Notes under the pieces: generated by a model | Databases searched by the model: none | Seen by the model: the letters and a program-made list of their open reading frames with translations, nothing else | What the model was told of the DNA's origin: nothing | Origin: Steinernema hermaphroditum | Lineage: Eukaryota; Nematoda; Chromadorea; Rhabditida; Steinernematidae | Direction of reading: 5' to 3' | DNA: 64,000 nucleotides | Assembly (NCBI GenBank): GCA_030435675.1 | Contig: CM059625.1 | Span: 3,100,001-3,164,000 of the forward strand | In this document: in pieces, positions 1 through 14,400 of the stretch | How the letters are laid out: each line of letters begins with the position of its first letter | How positions within the stretch are numbered: position 1 is the first letter of the stretch | Program-made: the position numbers and the translations under genes

Positions 1-412
1 TAATAATCTCATTATGCACAACCCTCAGAATGCATGAGAGTGCATATTTTTCCATCTAAAATTTGTGTTTACAACAAGCGGCTGTTCTGAAATTCTTGGC
101 ATCTAGAGAAAATAAGTGCGGGCGTTCCTCCTCTTCCAATATCAATTTTCACTTGAACTCTTACTATTTTAAACGTTCAGACAATGCCTCCACGCACTTA
201 ACCTATTGTCTCATTTCTCGCATAAGCGCCAAGAGAAAAGTTCTCCAAAATGTAATTACCATCACAGCGCCTCGTTGTGCCAAGCATAAAATTGGCCTTT
301 GCAGCTGGTTGGCTTGCTTGCTGTCTTCGCCCTCATCGCGCCGCTTACGAAACGTTCTTTTTGCGCGCAAAAAAGGTGACGCAACGCGCGATCATCGCGG
401 CCCTCCCTCAAA

Positions 413-418
413 TATAAA
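413..418 (+). promoter_or_regulatory. Candidate TATA box for ldh-1
   Basis: A TATAAA hexamer lies in a GC-richer stretch about 440 bp upstream of the ldh-1 start codon. A TCAGTT initiator-like sequence follows roughly 20-25 bp downstream. The spacing fits a core promoter. A TTTTAG acceptor sits immediately before the ATG (about 847-852), so the mature mRNA probably has either a 5' cis-intron or a spliced leader. This is inference from motif and position only. Confidence 0.4.
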
Positions 419-853
419 GCTGAACTCCTCGGCACACTCAGTTGACAGTTCGTCGTTTCTAGCCGCCTGCAGACGTCCTCGCTGCTCTCGCCAGCCATTG
501 AACCAATGATGAGCGAGTATGTTTTGGTGTAGTGCTGCGAATGTGTTGTGTTGTGTTTGTTTGTCATGCACCTTCTGGGGCTGCTGCTGAAATGCGAGTG
601 CTCTCTGTCTTTTCCGCTGGGCATCCCCGCACCCATCCATCTAAACAACAACACAACCGGCTGTCTCCCGCAGACCCGCCGCTGTCCCTCTTCTCAACCA
701 GCCGGTCGCCCGTCGAACATGCCGAAATCGACTAGTGCTGCCCTCCCTTTCGATTTGCACGTTCGCTCTTCTCCCACTATTTCACTCTCTTTAAACATAT
801 GTGTACACAGATGACGTGCGGCGGTCGGTTATTTCATATCTTGTCGTTTTAGC

Positions 854-3413
<2,560 letters not shown>

Positions 3414-4634
3414 AACGTTCCCGAGGAAGGCACAGGGCTCCAGAAGCGAATCAACATCTGATTGATTGAGTGATACTCTGTATGTACTGTGTATGTGTTT
3501 GTGAATTGTAGAGAATTATGGTCCCTAGTAAATCGGTGTCGTGTACACAGCAACAATGGGCACAAATGCAATGTTCATAGAAGATATTGCAGTGCTATCG
3601 AATTTCGAGACACAGTTTAAGACTTCATTTCATGCATGAACGGCAGCACTCCTTGCGTGACATTAAATTACAGACGGATACAGAGGACGTTTATTACTGA
3701 CGACTTCAATCCTGGTGCGACGCTGATTTCAAACCGGTCAGTGGTGATACGGTTCACAGCACAAGTGGGAAACGTCGAATTTCCAGAAACGGGGCGTTTA
3801 CAGTACCACAGTTGAGTCTTCGGTATCTACATCAGCATCCACTTCGAAGATGTGATCTGCGAAGATCTGCAAGCCGAAAAATTGACAAATCCCACAGGCT
3901 TCCATTGAAGTACCGACGGTGGGCCACCGCGACACGTGTAAGATCCATTGGTCTCTACTGACTGTAAAGCATGAAAATGGGAAGTGAGGGTACATAGGGC
4001 AGAAAGCAAGTATACAGTAACACATTGGCTTCTGGCACTAAGCAACCAACCCAATAGCAATTTCCCAACTAAAGCAAGCAACTTCCTTTTCACGGGATTT
4101 TACACAGAAGAAACATGGGAGGATCAGTGCATTTCACCTCTGCTTCAAGTTCTAAAGCCATAATGCAGCAAGTAGCTTCACAGATTGTTGTTTACTACAT
4201 CGAGCAGCTGGTCAGGCTCAATTTCTTACTTTATTGGTCTTTTGAACAGATCTGATTTATCGTTACACGCAGAGGAGACTATCACATTGCCAAGCTGCCT
4301 AACGATATATCTAACAATTATTGTTGTGTAAGTCACTTCTAAGATCTTGAGTGCGCGGTTTTGTTTCCCTTATACAAAATTTGTCAGTCGATCGCATGTG
4401 CTCGGTAGATTGTTCAGTCAGAGCTTTACTAAATACGTTTTTCGTCACCGTGCACAGATCCAAAGGTAGCAATAATGTTGTTCATCACTCCTCGTCATAT
4501 TCCGTGTCCGCCAATGACAACGATCTCCTGTTAATTGGGACGAGCATGAGTGTCGCGATCTTCTTCTGCGATAATTCTTCCGCGAGAGATGTCGAAACCT
4601 GCAACTGCCTGGACAATTTAACTGTCAAATTTTA
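3414..4634. other. Intergenic region between ldh-1 and the galactosyltransferase gene
   Basis: This 1.2 kb holds the ldh-1 3' UTR and presumably the promoter of the next gene. Open frames at 3798-4093 (minus) and 4351-4635 (plus) show no recognisable domain or splice logic. No RNA gene or repeat was noticed. Confidence 0.5.
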
Positions 4635-7600
4635 ATGGTTAGATTACTACTTTACGCGCTAATCGTTTCTGCACTTCTCGACGGTGTACTCATGAGGCGG
4701 AAAGGCCGAATACTCTGCCTTATTCACACAGCGACGCCAAGTCACGAAACGAGGGTATGTTATTATCTATTGGTATGTTCCGGGCATCGCCAAAAATTAA
4801 TAGCCGTACGTTATTGTGCATATTGCAAATAAGACTTGTTAACAGGGATTGTGGAAATTGTAGAGAGTTTCTCAGTTTGTCAGAGTAATTTGAATCCAAA
4901 TTACGGTCCGCACACCGAAACAAAAAGTCACAATCTGTTTGTGCAGTCCTCTAAGCGGCAATTAATCCCGATTTCTCGAGAGTCGATAGTCGAGACTGTG
5001 CACAGCCCTGATTGGGATGGGTCCCTTTGTGTATTTGGGACGATCATCCCGAGCGGGTCTAAGGAGCCAATCATTTAACGGGTCTCTTGGCGCTTGTATG
5101 GTGAGAAGGCAGTTGCTTAAAAGCTTCTTGACCTGATGAAGACATGTTCTGTGCGGTTGGTGGAATAATGGATGTCCACATGGTGGCGGGATATCCAAAA
5201 ATGACACTTTAGGCATACGTATCAGCCAAAAGGGAAGTCATTTTCGAGATATTCTAGTCATGATGCCAGTAGAAAAGGTATTAGGGAAACATGAGGTTGC
5301 GAGGTGATTATTTTCGGAAAACGAGCAGTCATACACTGCTGAACCATTGCTCTATTGGAAGACCGATAATTAGAGTGCGAAGGTATAGTTGCTTAACAGC
5401 TTTTTGACCCGATGAAGATATGTTCGGTGCGGTTGGTTGAATAGAGTATGCCCACAAAGTAACAAGATGTCTCTAAAAAGGACATTAGATTGAAATATCT
5501 CGCAAAAAAGAGAAGTAGTTGTTGAAGACAGTTGGCATTAACCGAGTTGATTGGGAAACCCATTTTCCAAGCACTCACGTTTCCATAAGATCCCATCAAC
5601 TGATCTCAGGTCTAACATAACGTTACATACATTCACCTAAGGTGTCTTTGCGTCGTACTGCATGTGGTGAAAGCTGTACATGACAATATTGAAGCTCTCT
5701 GGAATGCAGGATGCCAGATAGAGTGTTTCATGAACGATTGCGACCTCTATCGCAGATTAGTAGTGAGACATTTTGTTGTGTCTTTGTAGGCCAATCTTGA
5801 ATATTCGAAAAATTATACCTATGCTTGGATGATACTCGTGTTATCTTATATAGAGATCTTACTTCCGTAATCGATTTTTGATTTTTATTTCATATCATTC
5901 CACCTCTACCGACTTCAGGCACGGGCAATTCTCGAGACATGGGCTCAAAAGTGTCACCGATTTATATTCTTCACAAACTCCCCGATGCCGTCGCATGTCC
6001 CTCACATCGTCTTCTCCGAACTCGCGACGAGAGACCATTCCTGGGAGAAAATTCGCAAAGTTTTTAAGTAAGTCCACGCGCCGTTCGTCGAACATGACGA
6101 GTTCAACTGCATTTGTAGATATGCCTATGAGAACCTGTACGAAAAGTTCGACTGGTACCTGAGAGCCGACGACGATGCTTACATTGTTATGGAGAATTTG
6201 GAGAAGTTCGTTGGTCGATACGATTCCAACAAGCCCCATTTGTTCGGGTATCGTTGGAATTTCTACGTTGTAAGTTGAAGTACATGAAAACATAAGCAGA
6301 ATTCACTGAATCAAAAGTATGATACTTTCACAAAAGGGATCCGTTGGTCCATAGCACTCATGAGTAAACCCAACTGATCCCCAATTTATAACAACAGCGT
6401 AGTGGTATAAAGATTATGCAACTTTAGCTGCCTACTGCAAAAACGGGTCATTTAAGTCCCTTTAAAATCCACTAAAAATCGGTTTTTACACCCCATAAAT
6501 GCTACTTCTGTTGTTATCTTTTTTTCTATGTTTCGACGATAAGAACTTCCGCATCTTCGGTGTTAACCCATTCGTTTGATGCCATTGCTGTTTCCATGCT
6601 TAAATTGGATTTGTTTTCCCGCCAACAATGAATTGTAAGTACAAGGAAGTAGATTGAAACAGCGTGTTTTCGGTTTCGAAAAGTACGTACGATTAAAAAA
6701 GGAAGTAGCTCGAAGGAACTAACAGACTCCCAGAGCTTTAAATAGCTTATTGGATATAGGGAGACTACCTCTGTCAAGATAAATAGAAATTACAGCAAAA
6801 TAGAGTGCCTTCTGGATGCAAGTAGCTTGAGTTAAGAATTCGATGACTTGGCTTCTCACGAAAGCTACGTGATGAATAGATCAGTTGTGAAGTCGTTTTG
6901 AGCTTCCGTGGTAGCGAGGCTGTCACTTTTTTATTCACCAGCTTTTTATTCACCAGCTTATAAAATACTGACATTTAGCAGGTTTATAACGAAATATTAA
7001 AAACGCCATTTGCATCCCTTAACATCTGCGTTCCAGAAACGCGGCTTCGCTGATGGAGGCGCCTACGTAATAAGCCGAGAAGCTCTGAGGCTGTTCTACA
7101 ACGAGATGAAGTACAACCATACGTTGTGTCCTGAAATCCACAGAGCGGAGGAGGATCAAGAGGTAAATTCTGCTGCACCATCGCTACAATTCATCAAGGC
7201 TCCCGTTGTACGGCCTGACATTTGTCACAAAAACTTTGTCCCTCTATCCAGACGAATTGTTTTCCATCGATGAATAGGTATCCTTTCAGAGTATGCACAG
7301 CATTTTCTATGATGTTTTCCAAAAACGGCACGAATCTATATATAGCAGAGAATGGTGCGAGTTTTACTAAAGAAAAAACAAAAAACGATTACACTCATCA
7401 TAGTAACATAATTTTTTAATCACTTCCGATAGGAACTAAGCATTTCGTGCGGTGATTAAGCCAGTTCTTCGGCAAAGCGATGCATCAAACATGATCAACA
7501 TGTACAAACACGCAGTAAGTGCGCATGTCTAAATGTTTCCGGAAAGTTAGATAACCAACAACACTGATCATATATGCGTTGGTTGTCGTTGCTCATTCTC

Positions 7601-10105
7601 ACGGTTTTTAGTGGGAAAGGATATTTTTGGATAGGTCTTTGTGAGAAACGCATGTATGACGGAAAATCTTTTGATCGAAAACAAGAGCTGCGGAAGTCAC
7701 AAAAAATTGGTGTCAAAAAACCGATATTGTACAAAGTGCGCACCGTGTACCCGATTCAAAGCCGGAAAGTCGCCGAATAAGTCAAAAAGTCGGGTGTGGA
7801 TCCACCTGGAGGCAAAACTTTTTCTTTTTCGTTTTCCGTTTTTGCGCACTTCCGTAGAACAGCCGGACCTGAAACCCGGACCATCACATCGATGCCGGTT
7901 TGTTCCAGTTTTGAATCCGATGCACGGTATTGACACTAGGGAGCCAGTGTCGAAATATATTATAAAGTTCCTGCTTGCCACCTAAGGATCAACGCCGAAC
8001 ATGTGATAAGTACTTTTTCAATTCAACGTTTCATTCTTCTCTTGAGGGGAAAAAACAGGCCAATCAGCAAATAGTCAGATTGTTCAATGTCACACACCTA
8101 TTTGTCGTAAATTCAAAAATGACTTACCAGGTTCACTTCTGCCATCTGAAAGATTACAAAATTGCAACGAAAAGATAGAGTTCTTATCGGTCGTTGACAG
8201 TGAGGTAACCTGCTTCTACAAATCATGAATGTAAGAGGTTCTATAGTGAATTTCTTCGTGTAACAGCGAACGTTCTTTCAAACGCTCGTCCTAGAGTCAC
8301 TACCCAACATAGACTCATTATCCAAACATTGCATCTTAAACCAAGTTGATGGAATAATCTGAGATTAGTACATAGCACATAGCATATCTTTTCTAGTACA
8401 TAGCATAACTCCAACCTTGGTCACCGTTTTCCCCAATTGATCTCTGAGTTGCAAACTTCAGCCACTTGTTGACCTTTTTCCGTGGAGCTTCCAAATGTCA
8501 GTTGATTTGTGTTTCTTTCATGCCTACATAATAGCTCCGAATGTTTTGAGTGTGTTACTATATTTATTTGGGCGACATTAACGCAATTCTTTATACGACG
8601 GCGAGGAGTTTCTTTTGTTGCAATAGACGTCTCGGACGAGGAACAATAAATTCTACTATCGAACTCTTTACCGGTATCTCTTCTAATTCACAGGTGGCCG
8701 AAGTTATTTTTGGTGGTATTTTAATGGGGATCAGTAAAATGGGGAAATGTCCTTCTGAATTTCACATAACGATCTTAGTACGTGCGTACTACAGATTTTA
8801 AAGCGAAATAATGGAAGTTATGTGGGCGATTTTACGAATACTCTCTACTGAACACATGGTATACAATTTGCTCACGTAGCGAAGAGTCTTAGATAAAGTA
8901 CTGTAATTGGCACTTTAGAATCAGCTTTAGATGACTCAACCTCACTCGCTATAGTGAGGCAACAGAATGTGTGGCTTTTCCAGGAAGTTTATTCATTCAC
9001 AAATACAAACTAATCATGAAGTTCATAAAAAACGCAAGATTCTACAGAACAACATGAACAATTCATGAGTCCTGTCCACTTTGAACTTAACAATAACCCA
9101 CGTGATTCGTGGAAAATCGACCAAAACATCGCACTTACACTACGAAAGCGTTTGACCGTCGATTGACAAATATTTCAGGAGAATTAAAAATTAGGCATCA
9201 TTTCATTATCATGAAATTGTACTTTCTACTCGATTACGCTATAAAACAGCTAGCTAAAAAACATGGTGAATAGCAAATCATAAATGTCACGTGGACTATT
9301 TTTTTGTTCAGCAAAGTACGGGCTGTTCTCTCAAAGTAGTTCAGTACATTACAGGGTCACCATCCTTACAAATCGCGGTTGCTTTTAACGAAGTCTCCTG
9401 TTTTCACGAAATTCAAAACAAATTGTGTGAACCGCGCATTTTTTCTCATGAGGACCTTTCTTTGCTCTATGTGCAGTGGAGCATACATGCACTTCGACGG
9501 AAGAGCGCTAGCTATCGACTATTTGCATAATATAGGCAAATTAATGACCTAGTACAGAGATCACAGTATTTCAGCATGAAATTGCAAAGAGACCACCTAG
9601 CGTCTAGTCAAAAACCTACTCATTATGAGACCATTACATAATCGCTCTATGGTAGAGTCGACATTTCAAAGAACGCCAACCTTTTCACACCGAATAACAA
9701 TGACCGACTTCCTTTTCAGTTTGCAAAGTGCCTCTCAAAAATAAGCGTCTATCCGTCTCGATCAACGGACGACTATGGAAAACAACTTTTCCACCACTTC
9801 CACCCGATGGAGCTGGAAAGCTCATTCCTTTTTCAATTCATCGTTAAATACTCATTCGACAAATTTGAACCTGTGAGTTATATGCTGGTGTAGTTGAATT
9901 ATCTAAATGTTGTGTTTTGCAGTTTCCTGTTCACTACAGCCGTGACACGATCAGCATGCACCACCTGTCGCCATTTGAAATGCGCATGTATCACTACCTG
10001 CTCTACGGCGTCAAGTACCACCAGCGATCACACGCACTCGCCGCGCCCACGCCCATGGCCGAGGGCAATTTGTCGCAGTTGACGGCTAGTGTGGAGAAAT
10101 CGTAA
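4635..10105 (+). CDS. Core 1 beta-1,3-galactosyltransferase-like (T-synthase family, GT31)
   Basis: Golgi type II membrane enzyme family adding galactose to GalNAc-Ser/Thr. Exons: 4635-4754, 5919-6067, 6119-6269, 7037-7162, 9720-9872 and 9923-10105, about 293 aa, all junctions in frame. The family's first conserved block ILCLIHTATPSHETR joins exactly to ARAILETWAQKC. The DxD-type metal motif is DWYLRADDDAYIV in exon 3. GGAYVISREAL and an acidic EDQE, split over the 2.56 kb fourth intron, follow as in the family. The N-terminus is a bare hydrophobic stretch (about residues 2-20) followed almost directly by the catalytic domain, so the stem is missing or encoded in an unseen upstream exon. AATAAA follows 9 bp after the stop. 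Nematodes carry several members, so the exact acceptor specificity is not set by sequence. Confidence 0.88.
5111..5489. repeat. Diverged direct repeat in the first intron of the galactosyltransferase gene
   Basis: Two copies, roughly 5111-5213 and 5387-5489, align over about 100 bp. Both begin AGTTGCTTAA and share GATGAAGA, GTGCGGTTGG and CCCACA/TCCACA blocks in the same order. Weaker similarity continues for tens of bases on both sides. They look like two old copies of one dispersed element rather than a microsatellite. No transposase frame or terminal inverted repeat was seen. Confidence 0.6.
7163..9719 (+). other. Large fourth intron of the galactosyltransferase gene
   Basis: This 2.56 kb intron separates two short coding exons, while two other introns of the gene are about 50 bp. 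A GC-richer block at about 7680-7960 has overlapping open frames on both strands but no recognisable protein, so it may be an old inserted repeat. Nothing else was identified. Confidence 0.5.
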
Positions 10106-10113
10106 AATCTCTC

Positions 10114-10119
10114 AATAAA
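10114..10119 (+). terminator. Poly(A) signal of the galactosyltransferase gene
   Basis: Canonical AATAAA, 9 bp after the TAA stop codon. It implies a very short 3' UTR. Confidence 0.75.
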
Positions 10120-10160
10120 TCTCAGCGTTGTTGCACTCGTTGCTCGGTTTTCAATTAATT

Positions 10161-10166
10161 TTTATT
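10161..10166 (-). terminator. Poly(A) signal of the flp-4-like gene
   Basis: TTTATT on the plus strand reads AATAAA on the minus strand, about 170 bp beyond the neuropeptide gene's stop codon. It lies 42 bp from the opposing poly(A) signal of the upstream gene, so the two transcripts probably end almost back to back. Confidence 0.6.
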
Positions 10167-10335
10167 AAACGAAAAAGGGAGAACGGACGAGAACGGATGA
10201 CTGTGGGAACAAGTTCAGTTCTTGGTTGGTTCACAAGTTGGTCGCGATGAGATCAGCGGAGCGGGGAAACGGCGTAAATGAACACAAGGTCGCAACTACG
10301 GTATAGGATCGGCTGGAGCGCAATGTGCAACGTGC

Positions 10336-10655
10336 CTATGCCCGTGGATCGTAGGTGTCGACGTTGAAGTCGGAGCCGGAGCGCTTGCCGAAGCGGATGA
10401 ACGTCGGTTTGCCGTTCGAACGAGAGGCCCGCATGAAGGAGGACACGTACGGCGAGTCCGCTCGAAGCTGGTAGATCGACCGCAGGAGCTGGTCCCTCTT
10501 CATCAGGTACTGAATGTTCACGTGAACCAGTGAAATTCCAACCACTGCCCTACCTGATCGTAGTTGTCGTTCTCCTCGGCGACAGGAGCGCACGTTGCAA
10601 CCAGGACCACGGCGACGAGGAAGAGCGCGACGGTGTTCAACATTCGCACATACAT
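10336..10655 (-). CDS. flp-4: FMRFamide-like neuropeptide precursor, flp-4-like
   Basis: Secreted neuropeptide precursor of about 91 aa from two exons, 10655-10554 and 10509-10336, with a 44-bp intron and phase 0. Residues 5-25 form a signal peptide (MLNTVALFLVAVVLVATCA). Exon 2 has a dibasic MKR site near the junction and one amidated unit, SNGKPTFIRFGKR, whose GKR supplies the amide-donor glycine and the dibasic cut. KPTFIRF-amide with a Ser-Asn-Gly extension is what I recall for nematode FLP-4, so the symbol is a motif-based assignment. A second FIRF unit is absent; SPYVSSFMR just upstream may be its decayed remnant. Start could be either of two in-frame Met codons, 10655 or 10643. It is transcribed convergently with the galactosyltransferase. 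Confidence 0.8.
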
Positions 10656-11362
10656 GATCTGCAACGACGGACTAAAGGGGCTAGGCGTGCGTCGGTAGGC
10701 AAACGACAGCATGAAGGTTAATCTCGTGAATATCCCATACGCGGACAACTCGCGGCCACGGTTGTTGTTTTCAAAGAACACGCCCGCCCATGTTTTGTTC
10801 CGGAGCCGATGGGGATAGGCAATGATGACACCGATTATTGCAGCGACCAAGTGGGTGTAGAACACGCGCACTATTAAATATACATGAGGGGAGAAGCTGG
10901 CATTGTCTCAGTTCTGAGTTCTGCCCCCGAAAGCGACCCCATTCTCCTCGCTTTCCACTTCTCACGCCCTTGCGCGTGAGTACGTACCACGCACGAAACA
11001 GTTCGGTGGGAGGAGTAAATGATTTCACTTGTTGTTTACGAGTCGGGTTTGTTTCGTGGCGGCGACATTTGACTATGTGTCTCTAGGGACATCAGATTGT
11101 GCCCAGGACATACAAATGAGCGAAGAGCTTTGACCGGTTTCAGTCTGATCTTCGGTAAAACAGATGAGAGAAAGCAAAGGGACAGATGGAAAATAACCGC
11201 TTACTTCAAATTAATTACCTTCGCAGACAATGGCTGAGAGCCGGAAAATGCAGATTGTTTATAATCCAAGCTAGCGTGTGGAAGTGGTCGAACTTTTTGA
11301 CGGGGGTCTCCCATAAACGAACCAAAGTATTGTCATAGACACTAGCGAGTACAATACCATAA

Positions 11363-11404
11363 TTTGAGGGTAGAATGCTCCGCGTAGAGCATTCTACCCT
11401 CAAA
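11363..11404. repeat. Perfect 18-bp inverted repeat, 6-nt loop
   Basis: The arms TTTGAGGGTAGAATGCTC (11363-11380) and GAGCATTCTACCCTCAAA (11387-11404) are exact reverse complements around a CGCGTA loop. The hairpin is too short for a normal microRNA precursor. It could be a fold-back remnant of a transposable element or a structured regulatory RNA. There is no flanking gene to explain it. Confidence 0.9.
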
Positions 11405-14400
11405 GTACATGATCTCGTATTGTGGAGCCTATATTTAATCGGCAGATATATTCAAGGTGTCTTCGAACAATGCGCATGAAATTCAAGAGAGGGCTTTATT
11501 GGCATTAAAACCACGTTTGCTATGGTCGAATTTACAACCAACAATCTACCGCTAAAATCATAAGCCATCTATTATCGTACACCGCCCACTCCGTCGGGCC
11601 TGGAATTCTGAATAACAGCGTCTGAAAGACGTAAAGGCAAAAAACGTGCTCTACCTAGCGACTGTGACACCTGCGCACAGTGAAGGCAAGGGATCAAGAA
11701 ACAGCCAAGTGCTAAGGAAAACTTTTTAAAGGGTGACCTTTTTGTCCAACGTGAAGGCGTCTACATGGCTAAACCTTTTGAACTCACGAACAAAGATCTT
11801 TTGATCTCAAAAGCTCAGAGTGAAAACAATGTGTTAGAAAACCAGAACCAGATCATTGAAAAGCGCATATATTTGTATTTTAAATTTTGGATTTTAACAA
11901 TACAACCGAACGAATAGTGCTTCACATTGAAGCACAGGCATAAAGCTGAACGGCAACTAAAGAAACGAAAATTCTAATGGGAAGTGGGAGGAGCTTAATG
12001 TTGGGACGTCGTCATTTTACATACTTCTCCCTCTGGAACTTTTAGGTCACCTTGTCAAGTACCCATCGTATAAGTTCAGTCCAAAAACATTGACAAAAAC
12101 ATACTGACAGGATTCTTAATTTTACTAGACTTATTGCCCGGTCATATAAAGAAGAATCTACGCTAAAGAGTATGAATCTTAGCATGAATACAGATCACTT
12201 CCAAATCAAAGGTAGAGGTCTTGAATCCCTTCGCAGAGTATACTGTGAGTATACCCTTAGTATACTGTGAAAACCTCGCCGAGGCTCAATGTAGACCGAG
12301 TGACGAGGAGGTGTACGCTTTGGAAGACAGTGGGAGGAGCTAGGCAATCCAACTAATATGCATAGCGTCCGTAATTTTCAACAGATCGTTTCTGTTCCAC
12401 GAGGAGGAGTCACCGCCCACATATATGCCGGTAGCCCTCGAACCGCGCTCGTAAAGGTGCAAAACCATCAAAGAGCCACTTGGCCAATAATTAGTTATTG
12501 GAAGGCGCTAGGGCGAACTCATAAAACTAAGCACCACTTCTCGCCATGGCGACCGCACCCTTTCCGGGATCAAATAAATCACCGGGAGCAAGCTGCGTTG
12601 CTTGTGGCTTGAGACCAGTGGAAGGATATGTGGATGACAAATTTATTAACTTTTGCGACATCGTAACTTTTTATTATGGTGATGTATAAATGAAGGGAAG
12701 GAAATTGGACGGCCACCCTCTATGAGGGATGGAGTGGACTGTATCGTCTCTGAATGCTAAGGGTCATTTTGTAGAGTCACTGATTTCCAAGAAGAAAGCA
12801 GTATTCACAAGTTCAAATGGCTTAAAAAAGAATTAATGCATGGATTGAATGGATTGGCACTAACATCATTGAAATACTGTCAGTTGTTTATTTCTATACA
12901 TCACTACCCTACGCACTCTTTCTGTTATATCATGAGGGCAGTTGTTGAGTTCGGAGTAGATGAAATGAGGAGAACAATAGAGTCATAAATTAAATAACTT
13001 CCCACGAGCGCCATGCACGGAGTACACCCGAGTTGGGTGAGATCAGAATGATACTATGCATAAAAATGGCGTCGATGGACAACATCATGTCTGGGGGTGT
13101 TCTCGTAGAAAGGGAGTATACTGCGTGACAGCTTGTACCCACGTCAGGATGCTCAGTGATCCCGCGCCGAATGTACGTCTGGCACTTTTTCATTGTTGTT
13201 GGCCGAAAAATGTCAACTTTTACCATGTTACTTGATTACGGAATTCCCGATTTGTACTCTACCGATAGGCATAACAACGCGATACAAAATCTACTGAATT
13301 CCGAGAACACCTGTTTTTCTACAAAACGAATTATATGTCATCGGAAATCTCATTAGAAAAATACAAAAGGAAACAATAGAGCTTAATTGGATAACGCTGA
13401 AAACAGTGGTAGTGCGATTCGTCCCACACAGGTTAAGTGCGACGCGACAATTGAGTTGACGCGAAAGCACCTGGAGGTCTCCTTTTGCCAATGGTCCCAT
13501 GAATACTATCTTTTTGCTAAAGGTATTTCAAGAAGGGCATCTTTTTCCGAATGGGAAATGAGAGCAGTATGGAGCCGGTTGCACGGGGGGTTTTAGTCAT
13601 CTCGCTGCTTACAATGGTGCACATTATAAACCAATATGAATTATGCACAACGCTATCGTATCCAATCGAATAATATGAGGAAGTTGTTAGGCCGAAATCA
13701 AGAGCTTGCTAGCGTCTAGGTATATTAGGTAGACCATCCATTGGTTGGTTCCACAATTGATATCGCCTGTTATAAATATCCTATCCTATTCGCAATGTTT
13801 ACTCCCTGGGCTCAATGGATTGGTGCCTTGTTGAGCACAGTGAACTGCCACCTTACACCGCTTAATGCTGGAGGTCTATCATATCCTCTTAATCAAGCAC
13901 TTCCAAGTTTGGAAACACGTTATTATGTACAATTGTGTGGTGGACGGTAACTGCCTTCAAACATGCACATCATTGGCTCCTAACTGCCTACACCGTTGCA
14001 CCATTCAGCACTATAACAGAACACGGAGACATGCAGCATGTGGTTGTTGTACTCACATACCAACTCCACAGGCGCATTTTTACTTCACCCAAACAGAGGT
14101 CAAAAAAGTCACACTGCAGGAATGGTGTCTGAGACGGCCCGTTTTGCCTCCAGAGTGGCTCCTCAGTTGAGCAGTACAATTAGTGCTCAAGTAGTACAGA
14201 ACAACGGTGAATACTCTTTGAAACTACTGTATTTATAATCACAAAAAGTAACTTGGATTAGAACGACATCAATTGCGGAACCACTAAGCATAATTTATGG
14301 AAATGAAATGCCACAGATAAGTTTTTAAATGGCATCACGAAAAACATGACATTTGCTATGTTCTATCCTGCTATATCGTACTAAAGATTCATTTGGAAAT

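Noticed and set aside
7641..7985. 114-codon plus-strand frame in the galactosyltransferase intron
   Set aside because: No domain, no splice partners, and the opposite strand is equally open. More likely GC-richer repeat DNA.
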